Assembly (NCBI RefSeq): GCF_006864135.1 | Contig: NZ_SADV01000033.1 | Coordinates: 1 to 39,207 of the forward strand | Origin: Lysinibacillus sphaericus | GTDB taxonomy: Bacteria > Bacillota > Bacilli > Bacillales_A > Planococcaceae | Direction: 5' to 3' | DNA length: 39,207 bases | In this document: in pieces, positions 17,500-25,462 of the stretch | Layout: every line of letters begins with the position of its first letter | How positions within the stretch are numbered: position 1 is the stretch's first letter | Notes under the pieces: model-generated | Databases searched by the model: none | What the model was told of the DNA's origin: nothing | Seen by the model: only the letters and a program-made list of their open reading frames with translations | Position numbers and translations under genes: made by a program

Positions 17500-19143
17500 T
17501 TATAATGCAGTTGTAGCTCTTGTTATTTCTAAATTTAGATCTTTTTCATATTGTGTACGTTGTTCAGTAGACCAATGTAATTGTTTTGCCATTTCATCTA
17601 ATACCGCGTCTTTATATTGTTTCACAAGAGCGATATTAAAGAACATATACGCTGTTCGACGAATCATAAAGTCGTTTGGATGAACAACCATTTCATGATG
17701 AATACCATACAATAACTGGGCGTATAGCGCTTGTGGTAAAACAGGATGTTTTTCTTTAGCATAGTCCAAAACAGTATCCACATTAGAACCATAATGATGT
17801 GCTAAATGTTTTGCTTCCTCTTCCGATAATCCGATATCAACACCCATTTTTGTTCGTTTCGACACGAAGGCATGTAAGTTTTGGGAGCCCCCAACATCTC
17901 CACCGGAAATATGGATCTGCTTTGTATAGCATGGTTTTGATGCAATGCCAAATCGTTGTTCTAAATCTTGCGCAATCATATTTAAAACCGTTTCAGCCAT
18001 TTTACGATAACCTGTTAATTTACCGCCAGCGATTGTCACAAGTCCCGAAGCAGATTCCCATACTTCGTCCTTACGAGAAATTTCAGATGGATTTTTACCT
18101 TCCTCATGAATTAATGGACGAACACCTGCCCAGCTTGATTCGATATCTGAATCAGTGACGTTAACTTTTGGAAACATGTAATGAATTGCTTTCATAATAT
18201 AATCACGATCTTCTTGATGGATATTCATTTCACGCGCATCGCCTTCGTAAAATGTATCTGTCGTTCCAACATACGTTTTCCCATTTCGAGGAATCGCAAA
18301 CACCATACGACCATCAGGTGTATCAAAATAGACAGCTTGACGTAGTGGGAATTTAGATTCATCAAAAACGATATGCACGCCTTTCGATAAAATTAAATGC
18401 TTACCATTTTGTTGTCCTTCGATAGTACGAACTTCATCTACCCATGGACCTGCAGCATTTACAACTTTTTTTGCTCGAATATTAAATGCGTTATGGGCAA
18501 TTAAATCTTGTGCTACGATACCATTAATTTTCTTTTCATCATTGTATAAAAAGTTTTCTGCCTTTGCATAGTTAATGAGTGTAGCACCTTTTTCAATGGC
18601 AGCTTTGGCAACTTCGACTGTCAGACGTGCATCATCTGTACGATACTCTACATATACACCACCGCCGCGTAAGTCCTCGCCTTTAACCAAAGGTTCTTTT
18701 TCCATTGTTTTTGCAGGACTTAACATATATCGACGCTCAGAACGTTTAACCCCTGCTAAAAAATCATAGACACGTAAGCCAATATTCGTTGAGAATTTGC
18801 CGAATGTGCCTCCTTTATGGAATGGCAGTAACATCCAAACAGGAGTTGTTACATGCGGTCCATTTTCATAAACTATCGCACGTTCTTTTCCTAAATCTGC
18901 AACCTCTTTTATTTCAAATTGTTTTAAATAACGAAGTCCACCGTGCACTAATTTTGTCGAACGACTAGAAGTACCAGCGGCGAAGTCTTGCATTTCAACT
19001 AACGCTACAGATAGACCACGAGCAATTGCATCAAGTGCGATACCACAACCTGTAATCCCACCACCGATCACCAATAAATCGTATTCTTTACTTTGTAATT
19101 CTTCAATCGTTTGTTGACGTTGTATTGCTGAAGCTGTGCTCAT
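17500..19143 (-). CDS. glpD: Aerobic glycerol-3-phosphate dehydrogenase
   Basis: A membrane-associated FAD enzyme of 547 residues that oxidises sn-glycerol 3-phosphate to dihydroxyacetone phosphate and passes electrons to the quinone pool. The FAD-binding loop is [19 protein letters not shown] (21-39). The family motifs [17 protein letters not shown] and [21 protein letters not shown] are present, as is [18 protein letters not shown]. The C-terminal helical domain is complete, so the protein is full length. The ribosome site is AAGGAGGAATTTC before ATG. It is transcribed alone from its own promoter through a leader terminator at 19176-19227, the second expected GlpP target, so it should be co-induced with glpFK when glycerol 3-phosphate accumulates. 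Confidence 0.97.
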   Translation of the reverse strand: MSTASAIQRQQTIEELQSKEYDLLVIGGGITGCGIALDAIARGLSVALVEMQDFAAGTSSRSTKLVHGGLRYLKQFEIKEVADLGKERAIVYENGPHVTTPVWMLLPFHKGGTFGKFSTNIGLRVYDFLAGVKRSERRYMLSPAKTMEKEPLVKGEDLRGGGVYVEYRTDDARLTVEVAKAAIEKGATLINYAKAENFLYNDEKKINGIVAQDLIAHNAFNIRAKKVVNAAGPWVDEVRTIEGQQNGKHLILSKGVHIVFDESKFPLRQAVYFDTPDGRMVFAIPRNGKTYVGTTDTFYEGDAREMNIHQEDRDYIMKAIHYMFPKVNVTDSDIESSWAGVRPLIHEEGKNPSEISRKDEVWESASGLVTIAGGKLTGYRKMAETVLNMIAQDLEQRFGIASKPCYTKQIHISGGDVGGSQNLHAFVSKRTKMGVDIGLSEEEAKHLAHHYGSNVDTVLDYAKEKHPVLPQALYAQLLYGIHHEMVVHPNDFMIRRTAYMFFNIALVKQYKDAVLDEMAKQLHWSTEQRTQYEKDLNLEITRATTAL

Positions 19144-19169
19144 AATGAAATTCCTCCTTATTTAAAGCG

Positions 19170-19227
19170 AAAAAAAGAGACCATTAAAGGCACATGTACA
19201 AATGTACATATGTTTTTAATGGTCTCT
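19170..19227 (-). terminator. glpD leader terminator (GlpP antitermination target)
   Basis: AGAGACCATTAAA pairs with the matching TTAATGGTCTCT arm; the loop contains ACATGTACA/TGTACAT. TTTTTTTCGC follows on the minus strand. It lies between a promoter near 19262-19290 and the glpD start. Confidence 0.85.
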
Positions 19228-19261
19228 CAATCGCTCAAACCTAGTATATTAACTTAATTTC

Positions 19262-19290
19262 ATTGTAGTCTTTTTAGAAAGAAAAGGCAA
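19262..19290 (-). promoter_or_regulatory. Sigma-A promoter of glpD
   Basis: TTGCCT (19285-19290), 17-bp spacer, TACAAT (19262-19267), minus strand. Transcription would begin near 19255, about 30 bp before the leader hairpin. The adjoining 19291-19545 stretch holds only an inverted pair GAGTGGAAC / GTTCCACTC (about 19423-19483) and no gene. Confidence 0.7.
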
Positions 19291-19545
19291 GGTAGATCGT
19301 CTGGAAAAATTACGAATACAACATACACTTTTCAATCATTTATAGGTTTAAATTCGCGTCATATGTACAGTTCAATTGTCATGGCCTCTGATATTATTCC
19401 CAAATACAAAAAATTTATTTACATGTTTGAGTGGAACATAAAATAAATTTTAGTTGTTGTCGCATCGAAAAAGTTCCACTCCAATCAACTTAATATATGT
19501 CATACTTTTAATAATTGTTATCCCTACCTTTCGAGAAATAAAAAT

Positions 19546-19582
19546 AGCAGGCTCTCCATTAACTAGTAATAGAAAACCTACT
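19546..19582 (-). terminator. Terminator of the ATPase/RloB pair
   Basis: AGTAGG-TTTTC-ATTAC pairs with the TTAAT-GAGA-CCTGCT arm on the minus strand, followed by ATTTTTATTTC. It lies about 120 bp past the RloB stop, beyond the repeat element at 19594-19688. Confidence 0.7.
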
Positions 19583-19593
19583 GATTGACCATC

Positions 19594-19688
19594 AGTTATG
19601 CCTCGGTATAATTGTAGCTGTCGCTTTGCTTTCGCTACAGATAAACAATGCGTCCAGAATCGGTCTGTGCTTGCACAAAGAACGACTT
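19594..19688. repeat. Dispersed palindrome-headed repeat element downstream of the rloB-like gene
   Basis: AGTTATGCCTCGGTATAATT (imperfect palindrome), one TGTAGCTGTCGCTTTGC-CTACA unit, GCGTCCAGAATCGG, a GTGCTTGCAC hairpin, and the end TTTTTGCTGAAAGAAGTTAA. It is the shortest copy with both ends. Confidence 0.8.
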
Positions 19689-19702
19689 TTTGCTGAAAGA
19701 AG

Positions 19703-20278
19703 TTAAAATATGTATTTTATCATTTCATGTATATTGCAATAAGGATTGTCACGGCTTTCCGTCTTACGAAGTGACATCATATACGTGCAATTTTTAATAG
19801 CGACCTCATGTCGGAATGCGATAGGTGCAATGACTGACTCATCTGCTTTATGACGAAAATAACGTGTTACCCCAAGATGCTGCTCCATCTTGTCATTTAA
19901 TACGGCACGAGGATACTTTTCAGATAGATCGACTTCTTCAAAATGCAACAATAGCCATAATTCGAATGCTTCATTTGAATAGGCAATATGAATACTATTC
20001 TCCTCACAAAAGTCATTAACTTCCTCTAATTGCTTTTCAGTTAGATCATCCTTATCAAAAACAATCCAAACCTCATCAAAATATTGGTAGCTTGAATCTC
20101 GATAGGCATGCTGGGCTAGCTTAATAGCCGAACGCTTGACGTTTTTTATTTTGACACTTACCATTTTTGAGCGCTTTAAAATACGCATTTGCTCAAAATA
20201 AATGCGTTCGGTTTCACCTTCACAATAAATTAAAACTGTTTTACGCAGTGTTCGATTCCCTTGTTGACGCACTCTCAC
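19703..20278 (-). CDS. RloB-like protein of an ATPase/Toprim-type defence pair
   Basis: A 191-residue protein of the RloB family. It shows IYCEGETERIYFEQ (17-30) with the conserved Glu of Toprim-like nuclease cores, the acidic VFDKDD (73-78) and SNEAFELWLLLHF (101-113), the RloB signature. RloB partners an SMC/OLD-like AAA ATPase, and the Lactococcus AbiL system (AbiLi/AbiLii) has this composition. The ATPase gene lies directly upstream on the same strand. The start is a GTG at 20278 after GGAGGTATTTGAGCA. An anti-phage role, with RloB as the nuclease-like effector, is inferred from family and neighbour. Similar ATPase/Toprim pairs include PARIS and Gabija, but the RloB signature argues against both. 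Confidence 0.82.
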   Translation of the reverse strand: MRVRQQGNRTLRKTVLIYCEGETERIYFEQMRILKRSKMVSVKIKNVKRSAIKLAQHAYRDSSYQYFDEVWIVFDKDDLTEKQLEEVNDFCEENSIHIAYSNEAFELWLLLHFEEVDLSEKYPRAVLNDKMEQHLGVTRYFRHKADESVIAPIAFRHEVAIKNCTYMMSLRKTESRDNPYCNIHEMIKYIF

Positions 20279-20303
20279 TGCTCAAATACCTCCACTTCCT
20301 ATT

Positions 20304-20409
20304 AATTAAACCCGGGCATAATTGCAGATAAATTGCCACAGGACGTGGCGTTCTTAGACTGAGTTCCTCTATTTCAGCGGATGTTTGGATACCCGCTCCA
20401 AAGAAGTTA
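20304..20409. repeat. Dispersed repeat element lying between and into the ATPase/RloB genes
   Basis: Starts with the degraded palindrome AATTAAACCCGGGCATAATT, shares TGCCACAGGA-GT and TTCTTAGAC-GAGTTCCTC with the 4717-4850 element, and ends CCCGCTCCAAAGAAGTTAA. Its end overlaps the 3' end of the ATPase gene, supplying roughly the last 12 codons and the stop. Confidence 0.7.
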
Positions 20410-21658
20410 AATATTGATCTGATAAATATTCATTAATAACCGGTGTAGCTCCAAATTCTCCTTTTAAGTAACGCTTGGCATAGGAAATATCCCCGCGTTT
20501 CTTCTGTAAATCTGCAAAATCAAATAAGGAGTATAACTCGGATTCATTTTTAAAGCTTTTATTCACAAACCATATTTGATCGGAACGTAGTGGCTGATCT
20601 AATAAATCAATTTCATGACTTGTGACAATAAATTGATTCGTAACATTACGCTTGCTGTTCATAATGGCCATTAAAAATTCGCAGATGGACACATGAAATG
20701 CTGTGTCAAATTCATCTATAAAGATTGTCTTCCCTTTATTGTATGCTTCGACCATGACACATGCTAAATGCAGCATACGGACTGTCCCCTTTGAATCCAT
20801 CGTCCAATTGATCGTTTCTGTCCCGATCGGCGCGCCTACTTCATCGAACGATAAATAGTGCAAATCGATATCCACTTCTTGTATAACCTCTGAAGTGTCA
20901 AAATCATAGCCAATAGTATTTTTCTCTCTTCGCTCAACCCGTCTTGCCGTTACATCTTGAATAGAAAAGTCTGCAATCTTTAGTAACTTTATAACCTCTT
21001 TCTTAAAGGGTTCCTCTTCAAGTTTACGAATAAGTGGATGACTTGATAACCGATTTGTTTCATCTAAAAATAGTATTTTATGTAAAAACCAATCAAATAT
21101 TTTCGTAGCATCTGGGTCATTAAAGACATTTAATACCGATAAGAAAGCTGTATTATCACGCGTATATTTTGTCAATTCTAGCGCAGTACCATCGGCAGTT
21201 TCATACAAATATTCCGTACCATCCCATCGTCTATTAAAAAGCTCCACTTTTAGAGACTTTGTCGTTTTAGTTAGACCTTCATAAAGAACCTGTGATGCAT
21301 TATACTGTACCTCATAATCGTACAGTACCCCATCTAGTAATAACGAAATCATAAATTCTGTCGGTTGTTCTTGCTGACTTCCTAACTTAAACGGCTGGTA
21401 GGGCAAGCGTAGTTGTTTAACATTATGAAGATTTTCAAAGTTAAACAATAAAGAACGTAAAATTTTAATAGCAGTGAATAAATTTGATTTTCCACTTCCA
21501 TTTGGTCCGAAAATAAAGGCACTTTTTACAAGGTGAAATGAGTCATATTTCATCGTATGTGTATCCTTTAATTTTCGAATACGGCTTCCCGCCACCATTG
21601 AAAATAGTGTTTCATCCTTATAACTCAAACAATTTTTCACTCTAAAATCTACTAGCAT
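20369..21658 (-). CDS. AAA-family ATPase (RloA/AbiLi-like), partner of RloB
   Basis: A 429-residue ABC/SMC-like ATPase. Walker A is FGPNGSGKSN (50-59), Walker B TIFIDEFD (311-318), and the switch histidine lies in FIVTSHEIDLL (about 348). The middle carries beta-rich insert sequence rather than a long coiled coil, and the start MLVDFRVKNCLSY is typical of this group. ATG at 21658 follows GGGGGCCTACAA; a longer frame to 21682 is less supported. It heads a two-gene unit with the RloB-like gene 90 bp downstream. Its last residues, about ERVSKHPLK, are encoded by the end of a dispersed repeat, so the original C-terminus may be replaced. The expected role is NTP-dependent sensing of infection, inferred from the pair. 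Confidence 0.82.
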   Translation of the reverse strand: MLVDFRVKNCLSYKDETLFSMVAGSRIRKLKDTHTMKYDSFHLVKSAFIFGPNGSGKSNLFTAIKILRSLLFNFENLHNVKQLRLPYQPFKLGSQQEQPTEFMISLLLDGVLYDYEVQYNASQVLYEGLTKTTKSLKVELFNRRWDGTEYLYETADGTALELTKYTRDNTAFLSVLNVFNDPDATKIFDWFLHKILFLDETNRLSSHPLIRKLEEEPFKKEVIKLLKIADFSIQDVTARRVERREKNTIGYDFDTSEVIQEVDIDLHYLSFDEVGAPIGTETINWTMDSKGTVRMLHLACVMVEAYNKGKTIFIDEFDTAFHVSICEFLMAIMNSKRNVTNQFIVTSHEIDLLDQPLRSDQIWFVNKSFKNESELYSLFDFADLQKKRGDISYAKRYLKGEFGATPVINEYLSDQYLTSLERVSKHPLK

Positions 21659-21785
21659 TTGTAGGCCCCCGTTCAATTCCACAGCATTCCTTTAATTATA
21701 CTATAGGCGTAACCGCGTAATACCAATAATACGATGCACAATTGTTTACGAATTCTAACTTTCCGTCTCCTTAAAAATATAAAAA

Positions 21786-21813
21786 GACGATTTCCCTTTT
21801 AGGGTAAATCGTC
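21786..21813 (-). terminator. Rho-independent terminator of the epimerase gene
   Basis: GACGATTT-CCCT and AGGG-AAATCGTC pair with one bulge, followed by TTTTTATATTTTT on the minus strand. The 21814-21989 stretch also holds a GAGTCACC-AGTCCCCACTCC fragment shared with the MITE interior at 13466-13485; nothing else is seen. Confidence 0.8.
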
Positions 21814-21989
21814 AAAGAATACACTGATCATCACCTACATATTTTGAGCCCATCCCCAATGAGTCACCCATAGTTGATAGAAACTGAAGTTGTTCCGATA
21901 AATCTTCAAAGTATAATGGTTGCTTTCCGCTTCGCTGGTCTCTATGGAGTCACCTAGTCCCCACTCCAATCACCTTTTGTATAATTTAA

Positions 21990-22916
21990 TTAAATTCCCA
22001 CTATCTTTTCATTTTGTAATACTTGCAATGTACGCTCTATGCCTTCCGCAAAAGTAGTTTTTGGTCTCCACCCTATCGCCTTTGCCAACTTAGCGTTATT
22101 TAAAAATGAATGCTCAATATCTCCCTCTCTCGCAGGTGCATATTGAATTTCTAAAGGATGATTTAAATGCTGTAATAATAAAATGACTTGATGAATCGAC
22201 CATGCCTCATTCGTTGATACATTATAAATGCCCTGTAATCTAGCCTGTACACCAGCATAAATAGCATCCGCAATGTCATCTACATATATGAAATCTCGTG
22301 TTTGTTCTCCATCTCCATAAATCGTAAAGGGCTTTCCTTCTATACTGCTTTTTAACATGCTAGGAATAACCGCCGTTTCCCCCAGCATACATTGCCTTGG
22401 ACCAAATACATTAGCAAATCTATAAATTAATGTTGGTAAACGATAATCTCTTTGCCATTTTTCACAGTATGTCTCACCAATACTTTTGTTTAATCCATAC
22501 ATCGAAATCGGCTCACTAACATCTGTTTCTTCTAATGGTGGATAGTGACTATCTCCATAAACAGCTGCTGACGAGGCAAAAACAAAATGCTTTACTTTAT
22601 ATTTTGACGATAAGAAGAGCATCTGACTAAGCCCTACAATATTCGTTAAAACATCCTTCACTGGCTCTTGCACCGATTTTTGAACACTCGTTTGTGCTGC
22701 GCAATGAATGACCACATCAAATGATGTTTCTTTAAAAAGATGCTCACAAACTTCATCTTCCACATTCAAAAGATAAGATTTATGATCAAAGTCGACATTG
22801 CGTAAATGACCGGTACTTAAATTATCAATAATATAAACATTTGCACCCTCTTTAAAAAAACGCCTCGCCACTGCACTACCAATAAAACCATAACCACCTG
22901 TCACTAATACATTCAT
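21990..22916 (-). CDS. NAD-dependent sugar-nucleotide epimerase/dehydratase (GalE-like)
   Basis: A 308-residue extended short-chain dehydrogenase. The NAD loop is VTGGYGFIGS (5-14), the active-site triad lies in FASSAAVYG (Ser) and SMYGLNKSIGE (Tyr-x-x-x-Lys), and the C-terminal sugar-nucleotide region has FGPRQ, PFTIYGDGEQTRDFIYVDDIA and GIYNVSTNEAWS. It is most like UDP-glucose/UDP-GlcNAc 4-epimerases, supplying galactose-type or related sugars for polysaccharide or wall polymers. The exact substrate cannot be told. ATG at 22916 follows a GGGGGC site. It is a single gene with its own terminator and no glycosyltransferases nearby. Confidence 0.9.
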   Translation of the reverse strand: MNVLVTGGYGFIGSAVARRFFKEGANVYIIDNLSTGHLRNVDFDHKSYLLNVEDEVCEHLFKETSFDVVIHCAAQTSVQKSVQEPVKDVLTNIVGLSQMLFLSSKYKVKHFVFASSAAVYGDSHYPPLEETDVSEPISMYGLNKSIGETYCEKWQRDYRLPTLIYRFANVFGPRQCMLGETAVIPSMLKSSIEGKPFTIYGDGEQTRDFIYVDDIADAIYAGVQARLQGIYNVSTNEAWSIHQVILLLQHLNHPLEIQYAPAREGDIEHSFLNNAKLAKAIGWRPKTTFAEGIERTLQVLQNEKIVGI

Positions 22917-23025
22917 CCCATCGCCCCCAAAAACAATATGATGTTTTATATGCAGTAATTACTAAAATTATGCAGGCAACTTATTTGTTGTGTTATTTTT
23001 TGGCAATGTTTTAAGTATAAAAAAA

Positions 23026-23050
23026 TGTGCCCGATATGAAATCGAGCACA
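23026..23050 (-). terminator. Rho-independent terminator of yceI
   Basis: TGTGC-CGAT (23026-23035) and ATCGAGCACA (23041-23050) pair with one mismatch; TTTTTTTATAC follows on the minus strand, 10 bp past the stop. Confidence 0.85.
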
Positions 23051-23060
23051 CTTTACAAAA

Positions 23061-23588
23061 TTAAGCTGGGTTTACTTCCAGTTCAACTGTAATTTTGATG
23101 TCTTTCCCAACTAGAACACCGCCAGTTTCCAATGCAGCATTCCAAGTTAAGCCAAAATCTTCACGATTGATTGATGTTGTAGATTCAAAGCCATAAACTT
23201 CTTGGCCCCATGGATTTGTACCTTTACCATTAAATTCAGTATCAAATGTTACTGATTTCGTTACGTCTTTAATTGTTAAATCACCTGTAACCGCATATTC
23301 ATCATTTGATTTTTTTGCAATGTTTGTAGACTTAAATGTAATTGTCGGATATTTTTCAGCATCGAAGAAATCTGCTGCTTTTAAGTGATTATCACGATCT
23401 TCACTACGTGTATTGATGCTAGCTGGATCAATTGTAAAGCTAATGTTTGCTGTTGTTAAATCTGCAAGATCTGCCGCTTCAATATCTGCTGAATAAGTAT
23501 CGAATACACCTTTTACTTTTGATACCATCATGTGTTTTACTTGAAAGTTAATTGCTGAGTGTCCTAAATCAATGTTCCATTTTGTCAT
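23061..23588 (-). CDS. YceI family lipid-binding protein
   Basis: A 175-residue YceI-family protein, a lipocalin-like barrel that in structural studies holds polyprenyl or isoprenoid quinone-like lipids. Signature stretches are WNIDLGHSAINFQVKHMMVSKVKGVFDTYSADI, DRDNHLKAADFFDAEKYPTITFKST, TGDLTIKDVTKSVTFDTEFNG and GFESTTSINREDFGLTWN. There is no signal peptide, so unlike many Gram-negative relatives it should be cytosolic. ATG at 23588 follows GGAGGAATTTATA. Just upstream is a perfect 18-bp palindrome resembling the MhqR operator of B. subtilis, which would tie expression to quinone or electrophile stress and fits the family's lipid/quinone ligands. Confidence 0.92.
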   Translation of the reverse strand: MTKWNIDLGHSAINFQVKHMMVSKVKGVFDTYSADIEAADLADLTTANISFTIDPASINTRSEDRDNHLKAADFFDAEKYPTITFKSTNIAKKSNDEYAVTGDLTIKDVTKSVTFDTEFNGKGTNPWGQEVYGFESTTSINREDFGLTWNAALETGGVLVGKDIKITVELEVNPA

Positions 23589-23615
23589 TATAAATTCCTC
23601 CAATTGGGTTGTTTT

Positions 23616-23633
23616 TATCTCGAATTCGAGATA
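23616..23633. promoter_or_regulatory. MhqR-like operator upstream of yceI
   Basis: TATCTCGAATTCGAGATA is a perfect 18-bp palindrome 28 bp upstream of the yceI start. It matches, as I recall it, the MarR/MhqR box of B. subtilis (tATCTcgaAtTCgAGATa) that controls quinone- and azo-compound detoxification genes. The regulator gene is not in this window. Confidence 0.7.
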
Positions 23634-23647
23634 TATTTTAAAATATG

Positions 23648-23694
23648 AAGTAACTACTTAAATTATGTTTAAGGTTAAACATTTGTAGTTACTT
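23648..23694. promoter_or_regulatory. Long inverted repeat in the yceI leader
   Basis: AAGTAACTAC and GTAGTTACTT enclose a second inverted repeat, ATGTTTAA-GG-TTAAACAT. It lies between a promoter at 23752-23780 and the MhqR-like box. The outer arms resemble those upstream of the opuAC-like gene (AAGTAACAAC). It could be an operator or an RNA hairpin. Confidence 0.55.
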
Positions 23695-23751
23695 CTTTTG
23701 CATCCTAGTTAAAAGCAGTTACGAAAAGTTATTGATTACTTTATGTAACTT

Positions 23752-23780
23752 ACTATATATTAATAATTTACTTACGTCAA
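23752..23780 (-). promoter_or_regulatory. Possible sigma-A promoter of yceI
   Basis: TTGACG (23775-23780), 17-bp spacer, TATAGT (23752-23757), minus strand. It is about 165 bp upstream of the start codon; a second promoter nearer the MhqR-like box cannot be excluded. Confidence 0.6.
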
Positions 23781-23872
23781 GTTATTTTTAAAAATTTTTG
23801 ACCCAGGCATTTTCAGAAACTACGTGAGCGATGTCTCCGGTTCAGAAATTTTACTCCAACTACTTTCTTTAA

Positions 23873-23908
23873 ATAAAAAGAAGCTTCCCTATGAAATGGG
23901 AAAACTCC
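23873..23908 (-). terminator. Likely terminator of the isd operon
   Basis: AGTTTTCCC and AGGGAAGCT pair imperfectly around ATTTCAT on the minus strand, followed by TCTTTTTATTT. It is 5 bp past the srtB stop. Confidence 0.6.
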
Positions 23909-23912
23909 TTAT

Positions 23913-24674
23913 CTATCTGCGTTTCACTAATTTACCTTGGACGACAAAACGATGGTCGTCACTCATGACAGAATCCTTACAAGTGGATAGTGTAAGAATT
24001 TTGTCTTCCGGTCCAATTTCTACATTCATTTCGATTGAAGAGCGTGCTTGAATGTCGTCTAAAAATTTTAAGTAAGTATCATTGCTCTTAAACTCTGTTT
24101 CAATGTAATAAAAATCAATGGTAGTTTCATATGCGGCAAAGATTTCAACGTTATAACCTTCATACAGTGTATCTAAATAAATGATAGGATGTTCATTTGC
24201 ATATTGCTGATTTAAGTAATTTTTAAGACTCCCAAACATCGTACTATTCTTCATGGCATGGCCGTACAAAATAGTATTTTGGTTTATGTTTTGCACATTA
24301 TTACGATAGTCCATAAATACACTGCCTGCACGACTTTCTGCATCTTTAAAATTATGATTTAAATAAAAATCATTATTTTCAGCTTGTAGAATTGGATTAT
24401 TGAGCTTTGTCCCGTCTGCAGAAATCCATCCAACAATATTATTATTTACCGTTAGTAAATCATTGAATTGTGGACGGATTGTAAATGGCGTTGTTGAGAT
24501 TTCATCTGCTTTATCTTCTAAAGAAGCCAATGTTGTTTGGTAAATCGTTTGTGCTTCTTCCAATGATTTTGAAGTCTCATAGTACGTGTATAAGTACTTG
24601 CCTAATGCAAAACCTGAGTATAAGAATATAGCTAAATATATAAATGTTAAAAACTTAGTTGCCCATTTTTTCAT
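23913..24674 (-). CDS. srtB: Class B sortase
   Basis: A 253-residue transpeptidase that links surface proteins with an NPQTN-type signal to the cell wall. It has an N-terminal membrane anchor (about 8-26) and the catalytic triad His139 (LYGHAMKNS), Cys232 (LTLSTCKDS) and Arg242 (DHRFVVQG); the TLSTC and FMDYRNN patterns are class B. It is the last gene of the isd operon, and its probable substrate, the IsdC-like protein with NPQTS, is the first. It should be induced by iron starvation through the Fur site at 31014-31028. No isdG-like haem oxygenase follows, unlike the B. anthracis locus I recall. Confidence 0.94.
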   Translation of the reverse strand: MKKWATKFLTFIYLAIFLYSGFALGKYLYTYYETSKSLEEAQTIYQTTLASLEDKADEISTTPFTIRPQFNDLLTVNNNIVGWISADGTKLNNPILQAENNDFYLNHNFKDAESRAGSVFMDYRNNVQNINQNTILYGHAMKNSTMFGSLKNYLNQQYANEHPIIYLDTLYEGYNVEIFAAYETTIDFYYIETEFKSNDTYLKFLDDIQARSSIEMNVEIGPEDKILTLSTCKDSVMSDDHRFVVQGKLVKRR

Positions 24675-24685
24675 AGTATCACCAG

Positions 24686-25456
24686 TTATATTGCAAGGGG
24701 CACCATGTAAAATCCAAACTGCTCATCCTCATTGAAAATGGCTTCAACCCCATAGACATCTTTAATAACTTCCCTTGTAATGACGTTACGTGGTGCTCCT
24801 TCGGCTATTATTTGTCCAGTTTTCATCAGAATGATTTGATCGCTATAGCGAATCGCCTGATTGATATCGTGATGCACCATAACAATTGTTAAGCCATATT
24901 CCTCATTTAATGCCTTTACAAGCTCCAATAACTCAATTTGATAATAAATATCCAAATATGTTGTCGGCTCATCCAAACATAAAATTTCAGATTGCTGTGC
25001 TAAAGCCATAGCAATCCACACTCGCTGACGTTCCCCACCTGATAAAGCCTCTAAATCATTTTCTCGTTTTTCCAGTAAATTCGTGCAAGCAAGTGCCCAT
25101 TCAATAGCTTTGACATCTTCCTCATGATTTCTTTTTAGCATTGAATGATGTGGTAGACGTCCAAAGCTCACTAGCTTTTCTACGGTTAAATCCTTCGGTA
25201 CATCATTTTGTTGATAGACAATTGCTAGTTTTTTTGCAAATTCTTTTGGCTTGTAGTGCACCAAATCCTTGCTTTCTAACGATACATTCCCCGATATCGG
25301 CATATTGTTGCGGGACATAACATTTAATAATGTTGATTTTCCACAGCCATTTGGACCGATAATCGTTGTGATTTTGCCCTTTTGAATGATCGTCGATACA
25401 CCGTCTAAATGATTTCGAGTATTATCATGCGATACAATAATATCTTGTATTTCCAT
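24686..25456 (-). CDS. Haem/iron ABC transporter ATP-binding protein
   Basis: A 256-residue FecE/FhuC-type ATPase. Walker A is IIGPNGCGKST (32-42), the Q-loop is YQQNDVP, the ABC signature LSGGERQRVWIAMALAQ, Walker B ILCLDEPTTYLD, and the switch histidine is in MVHHDINQAI. It energises the IsdF-like permease whose gene precedes it by 6 bp, completing the IsdE-IsdF-ATPase importer. S. aureus isd has no dedicated ATPase gene at this position as I recall, so this operon is self-contained. The product acts on the inner face of the membrane. Confidence 0.93.
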   Translation of the reverse strand: MEIQDIIVSHDNTRNHLDGVSTIIQKGKITTIIGPNGCGKSTLLNVMSRNNMPISGNVSLESKDLVHYKPKEFAKKLAIVYQQNDVPKDLTVEKLVSFGRLPHHSMLKRNHEEDVKAIEWALACTNLLEKRENDLEALSGGERQRVWIAMALAQQSEILCLDEPTTYLDIYYQIELLELVKALNEEYGLTIVMVHHDINQAIRYSDQIILMKTGQIIAEGAPRNVITREVIKDVYGVEAIFNEDEQFGFYMVPLAI

Positions 25457-25462
25457 GTCTTC

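Noticed and set aside
19703..21658. PARIS or Gabija defence system
   Set aside because: The small protein has RloB motifs rather than the DUF4435 or UvrD-like features of those systems, so AbiL/RloAB is the closer match.
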